The notes: generated by a model not told the origin, from the sequence alone. A DNA stretch of 35,110 nt from Bacteroidales bacterium UBA5197 (GCA_002412885.1 DHVX01000055.1:201285-236394), one strand, 5' to 3'. Counted from the first letter of the stretch, positions 1 to 7,888 are shown. Program-made: numbers and translations.

Positions 1-79
1 CCCTGATTACTCAGACGAGTCTGGTGAATGGGGATTACCTTCGGTGATCCCGGTGGGGGGAGGCCTCAGACTTTTAAGG

Positions 80-106
80 CAATCAGCCTGCAGCTGATTG
101 TTTTTT
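80..106 (+). terminator. Terminator-like hairpin in repeat unit 1
   Basis: The sequence caatcagc-ctgca-gctgattg folds into an 8-bp stem and is followed by TTTTTT (101-106). It has the form of a rho-independent terminator on the plus strand. If the repeat unit is transcribed, this would define its 3' end. Confidence 0.6.
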
Positions 107-194
107 ATTACATAGCCCTGATTACTCAGAAAATTCTATCAATAAGGGATTACCTTCGGTGATCCCATTGGGGGGAGGCTTCAGACTTTTAAGG

Positions 195-221
195 CAATCA
201 GCCTGCAGCTGATTGTTTTTT
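195..221 (+). terminator. Terminator-like hairpin in repeat unit 2
   Basis: Identical copy of the 8-bp stem and T6 tract seen in unit 1. Here it also lies inside the nested inverted repeat 182-310, where its mirror position is taken by the differently sequenced tRNA terminator. Confidence 0.6.
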
Positions 222-272
222 ATTACATAGCCCTGATTACTCAGACGAGTCTGGTAATCAGGGCTATGTAAT

Positions 273-297
273 AAAAAATGCCCCGCTGCGCGGGGCA
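273..297 (-). terminator. Rho-independent terminator of tRNA-Ser
   Basis: On the minus strand tgccccgc-gca-gcggggca forms an 8-bp GC-rich stem followed by six T. It starts 11 bases beyond the tRNA CCA end, so it is the expected tRNA terminator. Confidence 0.85.
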
Positions 298-308
298 CCT
301 TAAAAGTC

Positions 309-396
309 TGGCGGAAAGAGAGGGATTCGAACCCCCGGACCCTTGCAGGTCAACGGTTTTCAAGACCGCCGCAATCGACCACTCTGCCATCTTTCC
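309..396 (-). tRNA. tRNA-Ser (anticodon UGA)
   Basis: On the minus strand the gene begins ggaaaga and ends tctttcc-G-CCA, giving a perfect 7-bp acceptor stem and an encoded CCA tail. The T-loop region reads gggggttcgaatccc and the anticodon loop reads cttgaaa, which gives TGA and so reads UCA serine codons. The length of 88 nt fits a class II tRNA with a long variable arm. It is a single gene with its own promoter and terminator. Confidence 0.95.
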
Positions 397-401
397 GGGG
401 G

Positions 402-431
402 CAAAATTACACTATTTTTCGAATCGTCAAA
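402..431 (-). promoter_or_regulatory. Promoter of tRNA-Ser
   Basis: On the minus strand TTTG (431-428) is followed after 18 bases by TAATTTTG (409-402), which matches the Bacteroidota -33 TTTG / -7 TAnnTTTG consensus. The predicted start falls at the tRNA 5' end. Confidence 0.7.
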
Positions 432-477
432 AAACTTTTTCTAAAACTTTTCAAAGGCTATAATTCCGGGGAATCTC

Positions 478-508
478 TTGAAACAGATGCTGCAATTCGT
501 TATCTTTG
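478..508 (+). promoter_or_regulatory. Promoter of the GWxTD gene
   Basis: TATCTTTG (501-508) matches TAnnTTTG, with TTG (478-480) 20 bases upstream as a partial -33 box. It lies about 75 bases before the ATG at 584. Confidence 0.6.
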
Positions 509-583
509 TAAATTAATACCAAGCCGACCGTTTTTTTCTGATTTTTCAGAGATCAAAATATTAACTTCAACACCGCCACAACG

Positions 584-2068
584 ATGAAAAAAGTATTTGC
601 ACTCCTGCTCCCTCTTTTAATAATGCACGCAGCATCTATTGCTTCACCACGGAGTCTTGAAGCATTTCTGTCGCATTCCACTTTTTCCATTCCTGGTGAA
701 GGTCCTTATCTGGAAACGTATCTGCAGGTACAAGGCAACTCATTGACCTATACCCAAAATTCAGCCGGAAAATTTCAGGGCAGCATTCAGGTTACCCTGA
801 TTATCAGAAAAGATACAGCCATTATTGACTTCAGAAAATATGAATTGTTCAGCCCTGAACTCAACGACACCACATCCATTCTGCCCAACTTTATTGACCA
901 GCAAAGATTCGCATTACCAAACGGAAGCTACACTATAGACCTGACTATTTCTGATATCAACAAAACTTCAAAACCTGTCATTGTAAGCATTCCCTTAGAA
1001 ATAGCAGTTCCTGAAGATGCCATTTCCATTTCAGGAATACAAATGATAGAAACTTTCAGCAAAACTACCGAGCAAAATCTGCTGAGTAAAAGCGGCTATG
1101 ATCTGGTGCCTTATGTCGATAATTTCTTCCCAACCGATAAATCGAAACTTACCTTCTATGCCGAGATCTACAACCCGCTTCCTGTTTCTGATGATCTTGA
1201 TAAATTTTTGATTTCGGGACATATAGAATCATTTGAATCGAAAAAGATGCTGAATGATTATGTACGGATAAAACGCGAAGAATCCAGACAGGTCATTGCT
1301 CTTTTCAGCGAGTTCGATATAACCAACCTACCTTCGGGCAATTATAATCTGGTAGTTACAGTGCGCAACAAAAAGAATGAAGTTATTGCACAGAATACTG
1401 CATTTTTTCAGCGGTTCAACGCAAACATCAGCAATATGGCTACCGATCTGACAAGTGTTGATATTTCGAGCAGTTTCGTACTCAGATACACTAATATGGA
1501 TACATTGCGCGAAAGCATTAAATCGCTCAGGCCCATTGCAACTCAAATGGAGCAGATTTTTATTAACTCCCAGCTTATGAGCAGCGATATTCACTCGCTT
1601 CAGCAGTTTCTGTATAACTTCTGGTTAACCCGCAACGAGGTTGACCCATCGGGTGCATGGGATAAATACAGGATTGAGGTAATAAAAGTAAACAACTCAT
1701 ATTCAACACAGGTTAAAAAAGGATATGACACCGATATGGGACGGGTATATCTGCAATACGGGCCCCCAAACACAATAACCGATGTACCGTTTGATGCCGG
1801 CGGATTATTAAACGACCCGTCTATACCTTACCAGATCTGGCATTACTACACAATAAACAACCGTGAACGCAATAAAAAATTTGTATTTGCGGCTTCCGAG
1901 CTAAAGGTCAAAGATTATACGCTTATTCATTCTGATGCAACCGGCGAAATTCAGAACTACAACTGGCAAAGAGAACTTGTAAGAATGAGAGGAACCGAGG
2001 ACATGGATGCCGATAGATTAAAACGCGACAGAGGAAGATCAGCAACCTATTACAATAACCCATTCTGA
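584..2068 (+). CDS. GWxTD domain-containing protein
   Basis: 494 residues with an N-terminal signal sequence (hydrophobic stretch about residues 4-20, ending near IAS-PR), so it is exported. The central part is beta-rich. The C-terminal part has the hallmarks of the GWxTD family of Bacteroidota: FWLTR at 346-350, then a NEV...W.KYR segment, then GYDTDMGRVYLQYGPP at 380-395, where Tyr replaces the usual Trp of the name-giving motif. The family's biochemical role is not established. It is monocistronic by context, with its own promoter and about 160 bases to the next gene. The assignment is secure at family level; function is unknown. Confidence 0.9.
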   Translation: MKKVFALLLPLLIMHAASIASPRSLEAFLSHSTFSIPGEGPYLETYLQVQGNSLTYTQNSAGKFQGSIQVTLIIRKDTAIIDFRKYELFSPELNDTTSILPNFIDQQRFALPNGSYTIDLTISDINKTSKPVIVSIPLEIAVPEDAISISGIQMIETFSKTTEQNLLSKSGYDLVPYVDNFFPTDKSKLTFYAEIYNPLPVSDDLDKFLISGHIESFESKKMLNDYVRIKREESRQVIALFSEFDITNLPSGNYNLVVTVRNKKNEVIAQNTAFFQRFNANISNMATDLTSVDISSSFVLRYTNMDTLRESIKSLRPIATQMEQIFINSQLMSSDIHSLQQFLYNFWLTRNEVDPSGAWDKYRIEVIKVNNSYSTQVKKGYDTDMGRVYLQYGPPNTITDVPFDAGGLLNDPSIPYQIWHYYTINNRERNKKFVFAASELKVKDYTLIHSDATGEIQNYNWQRELVRMRGTEDMDADRLKRDRGRSATYYNNPF

Positions 2069-2162
2069 AAGAGACTGCAGGTAACTCATAGCATTTGCGG
2101 GTTTCCACAAGCAGAATTCACTTTACGTAAAAATCCATAGCATTCATACGCGATAAAAATCG

Positions 2163-2170
2163 TACGTTTG
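2163..2170 (+). promoter_or_regulatory. -7 box ahead of the glycosyltransferase gene
   Basis: TACGTTTG matches TAnnTTTG, about 57 bases before the start codon. No convincing -33 TTTG is seen at the expected distance. Confidence 0.45.
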
Positions 2171-2226
2171 CATTGTAAAAGTAACACAATAAAGCATTTT
2201 CAACAGTAACCCAACCATCTGCAATT

Positions 2227-3249
2227 TTGGCAAAAACGGCTGTCGTCATACTCAACTGGAACGGAAAGAATTTTCTTGAAAAATTCCTGCCCTCTGTTCT
2301 GAAGCATAGCCTCGGGCATGCTGAAGTAATCGTTGCCGACAACGCTTCTTCTGATGGTTCTGTTGAGTATCTGAAAAGCACTTTCCCGGAAGTCAGAATC
2401 ATTCAGAACCCGACGAACGGCGGTTTTGCCAAAGGTTATAACGATGCATTGGCGCAGGTTGAATCCGAATATTATATTTTACTGAACTCTGACATTGAAG
2501 TCACTGAAAACTGGATACAACCGGTGATTGAACTGCTGGAAAACCATCAGGATGTTATTGCCTGCCAGCCAACCATACGTTCGTATCATCAACCTGAGAA
2601 ATTTGAGTATGCCGGTGCCGCAGGTGGATTTATTGATGCCTACGGATATCCGTTCTGCCGCGGACGTATCTTTCAGAATCTCGAAGATGACCAGGGACAA
2701 TACAATGAACCCGTGGAAGTATTCTGGGCAACCGGAGCCTGTTTGTTTGTAAAAGCGGATAAGTTCAGAGAACTCGGAGGTTTTGATGCCGATTTCTTTG
2801 CCCATATGGAAGAAATTGACTTCTGCTGGCGGGCCCGACATGCCGGATACAAAATTATGGTTTGCCCTGATTCTAAGGTATTTCACGTGGGTGGCGGCAC
2901 TTTGCCCAAACAATCTTCGTTTAAAACATACCTGAACATGCGCAACAACATTTCGATGTTGTATAAAAATCTGCCGCCTGAAAGGTTACTGCCGGTTTTA
3001 TTGATTCGTCTTATACTTGACGGTGTTGCAGCATTCAAGTTTCTGGCCGATGGCGGATTTGCTGATTTCTGGGCAGTGGTTCGTGCACACATGAGCTTTT
3101 ATCGCAGATTTAGCGATCACAACAGAAAGCGCAAACTTATCAGACACAAAAATGTTGCCTGCATCTATCAAAGAAATATTGTGATTGATCACTTTATTCT
3201 TGGCAAAAAGAAATTCTCTGATCTTTCGTCTCACAAATTTTCTTCCTGA
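2227..3249 (+). CDS. Family 2 glycosyltransferase (rhamnosyltransferase-like)
   Basis: 340 residues with a GT-A fold of glycosyltransferase family 2. It begins directly with the first beta strand (AVVILNWNG, residues 5-13), then DNASSDGS (38-45), the metal-binding LLNSDIEV segment (about 85-92) and the acceptor-site motif GFD...HMEEIDFCWR (about 188-206). Such enzymes transfer a sugar from a nucleotide-sugar donor to a cell-surface polysaccharide or lipid intermediate at the inner face of the membrane; the sugar cannot be told from sequence. The start is TTG: no ATG lies in frame close upstream and the first strand begins at residue 5. Its stop overlaps the next gene's start by one base (TGATG), so the two are probably translated together. 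Confidence 0.88.
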   Translation: MAKTAVVILNWNGKNFLEKFLPSVLKHSLGHAEVIVADNASSDGSVEYLKSTFPEVRIIQNPTNGGFAKGYNDALAQVESEYYILLNSDIEVTENWIQPVIELLENHQDVIACQPTIRSYHQPEKFEYAGAAGGFIDAYGYPFCRGRIFQNLEDDQGQYNEPVEVFWATGACLFVKADKFRELGGFDADFFAHMEEIDFCWRARHAGYKIMVCPDSKVFHVGGGTLPKQSSFKTYLNMRNNISMLYKNLPPERLLPVLLIRLILDGVAAFKFLADGGFADFWAVVRAHMSFYRRFSDHNRKRKLIRHKNVACIYQRNIVIDHFILGKKKFSDLSSHKFSS

Positions 3250-3650
3250 TGGCCTGGATATTATTGATTATCGCCGGTCTTTTTGAGACCGTGTGGGTGG
3301 TTTCGCTGAAATATTCTGAGGGATTTACAAAACTATGGCCATCTGTGATTACAATTGTTGCAATGGCAATAAGCATATATTTACTTGCGATTTCGATGAA
3401 AAGCCTTCCCTTGGGTACAGCTTATGCTGTATGGACGTCAATCGGGGCAATCGGTGCTGTTATATTTGGTGTTGTGTTTTTTGGTGAGTCCAGAGATCTG
3501 TTGAAAATCGTTTTTATTGCAATGATTATCGGTGGAATTGTCGGGCTCAAAGTTATTTCGTCGAAAGAATCAAAGTCGGCTGAGACTGAGCAAAGCCAAT
3601 CGGTAGGAACCAAGTCCGAAACCAGCAATAACACCAACGGCAACGCCTGA
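3249..3650 (+). CDS. SMR family exporter, Gdx/SugE type, with unusual C-terminal tail
   Basis: 133 residues. The first ~105 form the usual four-helix small multidrug resistance protein, with the essential membrane Glu at position 13 (GLFETVW) and the KYSEGF and AYAVWTSIGA segments typical of the Gdx (formerly SugE) branch, whose known members export guanidinium in exchange for protons. The usual AYAVWTG reads AYAVWTS here. Residues 106-133 are a hydrophilic Ser/Thr/Asn/Glu-rich tail absent from typical family members of 104-110 residues. Codons 108-133 lie antisense to the end of aroQ and share its codon register. It is translationally coupled to the glycosyltransferase. The substrate is inferred from the family. 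Confidence 0.88.
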   Translation: MAWILLIIAGLFETVWVVSLKYSEGFTKLWPSVITIVAMAISIYLLAISMKSLPLGTAYAVWTSIGAIGAVIFGVVFFGESRDLLKIVFIAMIIGGIVGLKVISSKESKSAETEQSQSVGTKSETSNNTNGNA

Positions 3651-3989
3651 AATATAGGATTTGTGCCTGAATTCCTCCCTTGACCATATATTGCTCATAT
3701 GCACTTCAATTACCGGAGCTTTGATGGCTTTAACTGCATCACCAATAGCCACTGAGGTGTGGGTGTAAGCACCTGCGTTGAGCACGATTCCATCGCTTTC
3801 AAAACCGGCTTCGTGCAGCTTGTTGATCAATTCGCCTTCAACATTACTTTGAAAGTACTCAAGGTCATGTTCAGGAAATTCAGCCTTTAGCTCAGGAATA
3901 AATTTATCGAAACCGGTAGCCCCGTAAAATCCGGGTTCCCTTACTCCTGTAAGGTTAAGGTTGGGTCCGTTGATGATACAGATTTTCAT
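3570..3989 (-). CDS. aroQ: 3-dehydroquinate dehydratase, type II
   Basis: 139 residues, normal for the family. It converts 3-dehydroquinate to 3-dehydroshikimate in the shikimate pathway, in the cytoplasm. Seen in the sequence are NGPNLN (7-12), REPGFYG (17-23, with the catalytic Tyr22 after the lid Arg), NVEGEL (49-54), NAGAYTHTS (71-79), EVHMSN (95-100, catalytic His97) and the REEFRHKS substrate loop (104-111). The 3' end runs 81 bases into the convergent SMR gene. A small lipoprotein gene lies 42 bases upstream on the same strand and may share its transcript. Confidence 0.96.
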   Translation of the reverse strand: MKICIINGPNLNLTGVREPGFYGATGFDKFIPELKAEFPEHDLEYFQSNVEGELINKLHEAGFESDGIVLNAGAYTHTSVAIGDAVKAIKAPVIEVHMSNIWSREEFRHKSYISGVAVGVIAGFGLGSYRLALLSLSRL

Positions 3990-4031
3990 AAACCATGGCT
4001 TTAGGCGAAGTTAATATCAGGATACTGCCTC

Positions 4032-4406
4032 CTATTTTCGTATGAAAACAGTGGTGGAAGCATTAGTTGTTGAAGGAAACAATCCGGCAATGGTGAGTTC
4101 TTCCTTTTTCTGACTATAAGTTAATTTATGGGTAGATCTTGTACCATCCGGGAAATCATCCGGAAGGAACAACAACAGCTCATCCGACTTATCCAGGCGA
4201 TATTTCAAAGTATCGGTCGGATTGCCTTCTGACTTTTTCAGGAATGCCCTGTTCTGGCTTCTGAACTCAATTTCAACTTTAAAATCATTACCGGTATTTT
4301 CAATCCAGGCACCCTGAATACTGAATTCATCGGGAAACTTATCCTTCTCACATGATGAAACGACAATAAAAGTCAGAAAAATCAGAAGCAGTCTTAGTAC
4401 ACTCAT
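4032..4406 (-). CDS. Small lipoprotein, lipocalin-like length
   Basis: 124 residues. The N-terminus is a lipoprotein signal peptide with a VVSSC lipobox, so the mature protein starts at Cys19 and should be anchored in a membrane. The rest is predicted beta-rich (IQGAWIENTG..., then alternating hydrophobic strands). This resembles small lipocalin-like lipoproteins of Bacteroidota, but no diagnostic motif is visible. It is probably the first gene of a two-gene unit with aroQ, and the pairing gives no clear functional hint. Confidence 0.7.
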   Translation of the reverse strand: MSVLRLLLIFLTFIVVSSCEKDKFPDEFSIQGAWIENTGNDFKVEIEFRSQNRAFLKKSEGNPTDTLKYRLDKSDELLLFLPDDFPDGTRSTHKLTYSQKKEELTIAGLFPSTTNASTTVFIRK

Positions 4407-4426
4407 TTTTTAGTAATTCTTTGGTA

Positions 4427-4434
4427 CAAAATTA
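4427..4434 (-). promoter_or_regulatory. -7 box for the lipoprotein/aroQ unit
   Basis: On the minus strand TAATTTTG matches TAnnTTTG, about 20 bases before the lipoprotein ATG. No clear -33 box is seen. Confidence 0.5.
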
Positions 4435-4465
4435 CCAATTATTGCGATTGGGTGATGATGTTTTA

Positions 4466-4519
4466 ATTTGAAGATGTGTTGATTTGAAGATGTGTTGATT
4501 TGAAGATTTGAAGATGTTT
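4466..4519. repeat. Short tandem repeat, 16-bp unit
   Basis: Two perfect copies of atttgaagatgtgttg (4466-4497) are followed by shorter derivatives (atttgaag, then atttgaagatg). It lies between the divergent lipoprotein and thiamine-receptor promoters. A degenerate relative (tttggagatttggag) occurs near 34533. Confidence 0.85.
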
Positions 4520-4553
4520 TCTGATTTTTTCTTTCTGAAACCCGATATTGCAT

Positions 4554-4561
4554 TACCTTTG
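4554..4561 (+). promoter_or_regulatory. -7 box upstream of the TPP riboswitch
   Basis: TACCTTTG matches TAnnTTTG exactly and lies about 14 bases before the first paired bases of the aptamer. The transcript would therefore start almost at the riboswitch. Confidence 0.7.
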
Positions 4562-4574
4562 CAAAGATTTCCAT

Positions 4575-4646
4575 TTGGGGTGCCCTAAAACTACGGGCTG
4601 AGATCATACTCATAGAACCTGCTCCGGGTAATGCCGGCGAAGGGAT
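4575..4646 (+). promoter_or_regulatory. TPP riboswitch (THI-box)
   Basis: The conserved thi-box core is complete and in order: GGGGTGCCC (4577-4585), GGGCTGAGA (4595-4603), GAACCTG (4615-4621), then GGGTAATGCCGGCGAAGGGA (4626-4645). It binds thiamine pyrophosphate and normally represses the gene below. Between the aptamer and the ATG at 4722, ggagggtt (4666-4673) can pair with aaccttcc (4687-4694), a candidate expression platform without a clear U-tract. The regulated gene is a TonB-dependent receptor. Confidence 0.95.
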
Positions 4647-4721
4647 ATAGAAAAAACTTGTTTACGGAGGGTTAAAGACCCAATTCAACCTTCCAGAGTT
4701 TAATCTAAAAGAATCAAAGTA

Positions 4722-7136
4722 ATGAAATTACGAATGTTGCCGGCACTGCTGGTACTGTTGCCATTTTTATCAATGGCTCAACTCTCAATCAAAGGACGGG
4801 TAATTGATGCCCAAACCGCTGTTCCGCTTCAGGGCGCGCACCTTAATCTGAACAATCGTCTGGTAAAAACCACCACCGACGAAAAAGGGATGTTTGAAAT
4901 CACAAACCTGAAACCCGGGAATCACAAACTGAAGGTCACTTACATGGGCTATGAGAACTGGAGTGCAGTTTTTGAAATTACCACAAACCGCACCATGATC
5001 ATTTCCATGGAGCCCGCAGCCATCCTTACCGAAGAAGCCATCATTCATGCTACACGTGCCGGAGAAAAAACCCCGGTTGCATTTCAAAACCTATCGGCAA
5101 GCGAAATATCAAAAAACAATCAGGGACGTGATATTCCATTCCTGCTGGAACAAATGCCGGCAACCGTAGTAACTTCCGATGCCGGAACAGGTGTTGGCTA
5201 CACCGGAATCCGCATCCGGGGAACCGATATGAACCGGATCAACATCACGGTAAACGGTATCCCGCTCAACGATGCAGAATCGCACAGTGTTTTCTGGGTA
5301 AATATGCCCGACTTTGCTTCTTCGGTTGGAAGTCTTCAGGTACAACGTGGCGTTGGAACCAGCACAAACGGCGCATCTGCTTTCGGAGCAAGCATTAACC
5401 TACTTACCGAAGCGCCTGCCAATGAAGCATTTGGCGAAATCACAAATGCTGCCGGATCGTTCAACACATTGAGGCACAGCGTACAGGCCGGCACCGGGCT
5501 TATCAACGGGAAATGGGCGATGGATGCCAGATTGTCGAAACTCAGCTCCGATGGCTACATCGACAGGGCTTTCTCTGACCTGAAATCATTTTATGTTTCC
5601 GGAGGATATTATGGCACAAATACCATCTTAAAACTCAATATCTTTTCAGGAAAAGAGATCACCTACCAGGCCTGGGATGGTGTGCCATCTTACATTTTAG
5701 AGGAAGATCGCACCTACAACGGCATCGGCATGTACACCGATCATCAGGGGCAAACGAAATTCTATGAAAATGAAACTGACAATTATCAGCAGGATCATTA
5801 TCAGGCGATGTTGTCGCAGCGTTTGGGCGGAAACCTTACCGGAAATTTTGCGTTGCATTACACAAAAGGATTTGGTTATTACGAACAGTTTAAAGATGAC
5901 GCCGACCTTACAGAGTATCTGATTGCTCCGGTTGCCATCCCCGGGAACGATACATCGTTTATTATTGAAAGTGATCTGATCAGGCGTAAATATCTTGACA
6001 ATGATTTTTATGGATTTACATGGTCATTAAATTACGAAAAAGAAAAACTCAGCCTGATTGCCGGAGGCTCAGGAAACCGCTACGAAGGGCTGCATTTTGG
6101 CGAAGTAATATGGGCTGAGTTTGCGCAGACCGCAGGATACAACCACCGCTGGTATGAAGGAACAGGTGACAAAAAGGATTTGAATGTGTTTGCCAAAGCA
6201 AGATTTCAGGCCAATAAAAAATTGAGTCTTTACGGCGATCTTCAACTCAGAGGCATTCAATATAAGCTTAATGGACGTGACGACGATCAGCGCGATATAA
6301 CCCAAAGCCATGACTTTCTGTTTTTTAATCCAAAAGCAGGAATTCATTACTCCGTTCATAAAAATGGCAGTCTCTATCTGGGCTTTGCAGTTGCCAACCG
6401 CGAACCAAACCGCGACAATTACACCGATGCTGATCCCACAAAGCCGGGTCCGGTTGCTGAAACCCTTTTCGATTATGAATTGGGTTACAACTACAGCGAT
6501 GAAAGTGTGAAAGCCTCAGTCAATTTGTATTTTATGGATTACAAGGATCAACTGGTGCTGACCGGAGCCATCAATGATGTTGGCGCTGCCATTATGACCA
6601 ATGTTCCTGTTTCATACCGTGCAGGAATTGAACTGAGCACCGCATTAAAAATTACCGATAAACTGCAAACCAGCGCAAACCTCACCTTGAGCAGCAACAA
6701 AATATGGAATTTTACGGAGTACGTGGATGACTGGGACAATTGGGGATCACAGATTGAAAATGAAATAGGCACCACAAACATCGCTTTTTCGCCAGCGGCA
6801 ATTGCAGGTGCAGCCGTTTCGTGGGCTTTTGCAAAAGGTTTTGATGCCACCATCAACGGAAAGTATGTTTCAAAACAATACATTGACAATACTTCTTCGG
6901 ATGAGCGTAGCCTTGATCCTTATTTCGTGAGTAATCTGAGGCTTAGCTGGTCGGTTGAACCGAAGTTTATGCGTGGACTGGAGCTGAGTGCAAACATCAA
7001 CAACCTGTTCAACACCGAATACGAAACCAATGCGTGGATTTACCGCTATTACAGCGAAGGAAGCTATGGTGTTTATGATGGTTACTTCCCTCAGGCAGGC
7101 ATAAATTACATGCTGGGATTGACAATCAGGTTGTAA
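4722..7136 (+). CDS. TonB-dependent receptor under TPP control, probable outer-membrane thiamine transporter
   Basis: 804 residues. The order is signal peptide (1-19, ending SMA-Q), a carboxypeptidase-regulatory-like beta-sandwich domain (about 21-95, IKGRVIDAQT...GYENW), a plug domain (about 115-235, with the IRGTDMNRINITVNGIPLND core) and a 22-strand-type barrel to the C-terminus. It sits in the outer membrane and would import its ligand using TonB energy. The substrate is inferred from the riboswitch: TPP-controlled receptors of Bacteroides (such as the OMthi protein) take up thiamine. No inner-membrane thiamine transporter or thiamine gene is adjacent. It is followed by a hairpin at 7192, so it appears to be alone in its transcript. 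Confidence 0.9.
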   Translation: MKLRMLPALLVLLPFLSMAQLSIKGRVIDAQTAVPLQGAHLNLNNRLVKTTTDEKGMFEITNLKPGNHKLKVTYMGYENWSAVFEITTNRTMIISMEPAAILTEEAIIHATRAGEKTPVAFQNLSASEISKNNQGRDIPFLLEQMPATVVTSDAGTGVGYTGIRIRGTDMNRINITVNGIPLNDAESHSVFWVNMPDFASSVGSLQVQRGVGTSTNGASAFGASINLLTEAPANEAFGEITNAAGSFNTLRHSVQAGTGLINGKWAMDARLSKLSSDGYIDRAFSDLKSFYVSGGYYGTNTILKLNIFSGKEITYQAWDGVPSYILEEDRTYNGIGMYTDHQGQTKFYENETDNYQQDHYQAMLSQRLGGNLTGNFALHYTKGFGYYEQFKDDADLTEYLIAPVAIPGNDTSFIIESDLIRRKYLDNDFYGFTWSLNYEKEKLSLIAGGSGNRYEGLHFGEVIWAEFAQTAGYNHRWYEGTGDKKDLNVFAKARFQANKKLSLYGDLQLRGIQYKLNGRDDDQRDITQSHDFLFFNPKAGIHYSVHKNGSLYLGFAVANREPNRDNYTDADPTKPGPVAETLFDYELGYNYSDESVKASVNLYFMDYKDQLVLTGAINDVGAAIMTNVPVSYRAGIELSTALKITDKLQTSANLTLSSNKIWNFTEYVDDWDNWGSQIENEIGTTNIAFSPAAIAGAAVSWAFAKGFDATINGKYVSKQYIDNTSSDERSLDPYFVSNLRLSWSVEPKFMRGLELSANINNLFNTEYETNAWIYRYYSEGSYGVYDGYFPQAGINYMLGLTIRL

Positions 7137-7507
7137 TAAACGGATTAAATAGCTATTAATGACAGATACAGCCGCAAATGGATTTTCGAAGCCTTCCAGG
7201 TAAGACTAGTACCTGGAAGGTTATCTGAAAGGCTAAACGACACACGAATATCCATATCGCACAGCATTTGTCATGGCAAAATCATCAGATGTTTTAAGCT
7301 TTCGCACCCTTCAATTCTGCACCTGATAAAAAAACGTTCTGTTCACCGCTGTAACACTTTATATGGGAACTGTCAGGCAACATCAACAGGCTGAAAAACT
7401 CCGGCTTCACCAAAGATTAAAGCCCTTCTTTAGAATGATTACAAATTTCGTCCGCTAGCTTATTGATAAATGTTTATACGTACTTTTATATATCTCAACA
7501 ACGAAGC
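7137..7507. other. Intergenic, 371 bases
   Basis: Apart from the hairpin 7192-7220 I see no gene, RNA or riboswitch. The only promoter-like string near the next gene is an imperfect TACTTTTA at about 7483-7490. In particular no cobalamin riboswitch core is visible ahead of the second receptor locus. Confidence 0.5.
7192..7220. terminator. Perfect 11-bp hairpin after the thiamine receptor gene
   Basis: The arm ccttccaggta (7192-7202) pairs perfectly with tacctggaagg (7210-7220) around a 7-base loop. It lies 55 bases past the stop codon and is followed by TT but no long T tract. It may terminate or stabilise the receptor transcript. Confidence 0.5.
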
Positions 7508-7888
7508 ATGGTACGGTTGCTTTTCGCGATATTCTTTGTCTGTCTGCTGATGGTTCAACCATTCATCCACACATGGATTTATGTGTCGTTTAAGCTCAAT
7601 CAGGATTACATCGCGAAAACAAGCTGCATTCAGAAAGATGATGTAATTAATAACTGTCATGGTTGCTGTCAACTGAAGAAAGAACTGGCTGAAACCAAAG
7701 ATCAGGAGCAAAAAGAGATTCCTTTCAACAAAACAAAAGTAGAGCTATCTGTTTACCCTTGCCCTGAATCTCATAAATTTAGGTTCAGTTCGCATTTATC
7801 CAATCAGGTAAATTATTCAGATCAGCATATTCAATTTTCTCCTTCCACATACCTTTCCGGAATTTTCCACCCTCCAAAAATCGGGTAA
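7508..7888 (+). CDS. Small Cys-rich membrane-anchored protein, partner of the copper receptor
   Basis: 126 residues from the ATG at 7508. An earlier in-frame ATG at 7463 would add 15 residues ahead of the basic-then-hydrophobic segment MVRLLFAIFFVCLLM and is less likely. One N-terminal membrane helix is followed by a periplasmic-looking part with FKLNQDYIAKTSC and NCHGCCQLKKEL, giving four Cys within about 18 residues. The protein ends in FHPPKIG. I recognise this layout (Tyr-Ile-Ala-Lys ... Cys ... Cys-x-Gly-x-Cys-x-Leu-x-Lys ... Phe-His-Pro-Pro) as an uncharacterised Bacteroidota family often next to TonB-dependent receptors. The cluster of Cys plus the neighbour suggests metal binding; that is inference. 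Confidence 0.7.
   Translation: MVRLLFAIFFVCLLMVQPFIHTWIYVSFKLNQDYIAKTSCIQKDDVINNCHGCCQLKKELAETKDQEQKEIPFNKTKVELSVYPCPESHKFRFSSHLSNQVNYSDQHIQFSPSTYLSGIFHPPKIG

Larger units (their letters stand above)
1..253. repeat. Tandem 115-bp structured repeat (two units plus a partial third)
   Basis: Units run 1-115 and 116-230, and a third begins at 231 and stops being collinear after about 253. Each unit has three possible stem-loops: a short one near the start, a second (35-55 in unit 1, triloop ttc), and a third followed by six T. The second and third are nearly invariant. The first differs in sequence between units but stays palindromic (cagac-ga-gtctg in units 1 and 3, agaa-aa-ttct in unit 2), so structure appears to be kept rather than sequence. 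The window starts exactly at a unit boundary, so more copies may lie to the left. No coding potential is apparent. Confidence 0.85.
182..310. repeat. Nested inverted repeat joining the tandem repeat to the tRNA-Ser 3' flank
   Basis: An outer 13-bp arm (cagacttttaagg at 182-194) pairs with its reverse complement at 298-310. An inner 25-bp arm (216-240) pairs perfectly with 254-278. The centre (242-253) is itself a 5-bp stem. Between outer and inner arms each side carries an unrelated terminator hairpin (195-215 on the left, 279-297 on the right). The downstream flank of the minus-strand tRNA thus matches the tail of the plus-strand repeat units in everything except the terminator stem. Confidence 0.85.

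Noticed and set aside
1..253. CRISPR array
   Set aside because: The 115-bp units are contiguous and have no alternation of short repeats and unique spacers, and no cas gene is present.
278..463. Plus-strand frame across the tRNA-Ser gene
   Set aside because: It is an antisense by-product of the tRNA and its terminator.
7137..7507. Cobalamin riboswitch ahead of the second TonB-dependent receptor locus
   Set aside because: No B12-box core could be found, and the receptor has copper-type motifs instead.
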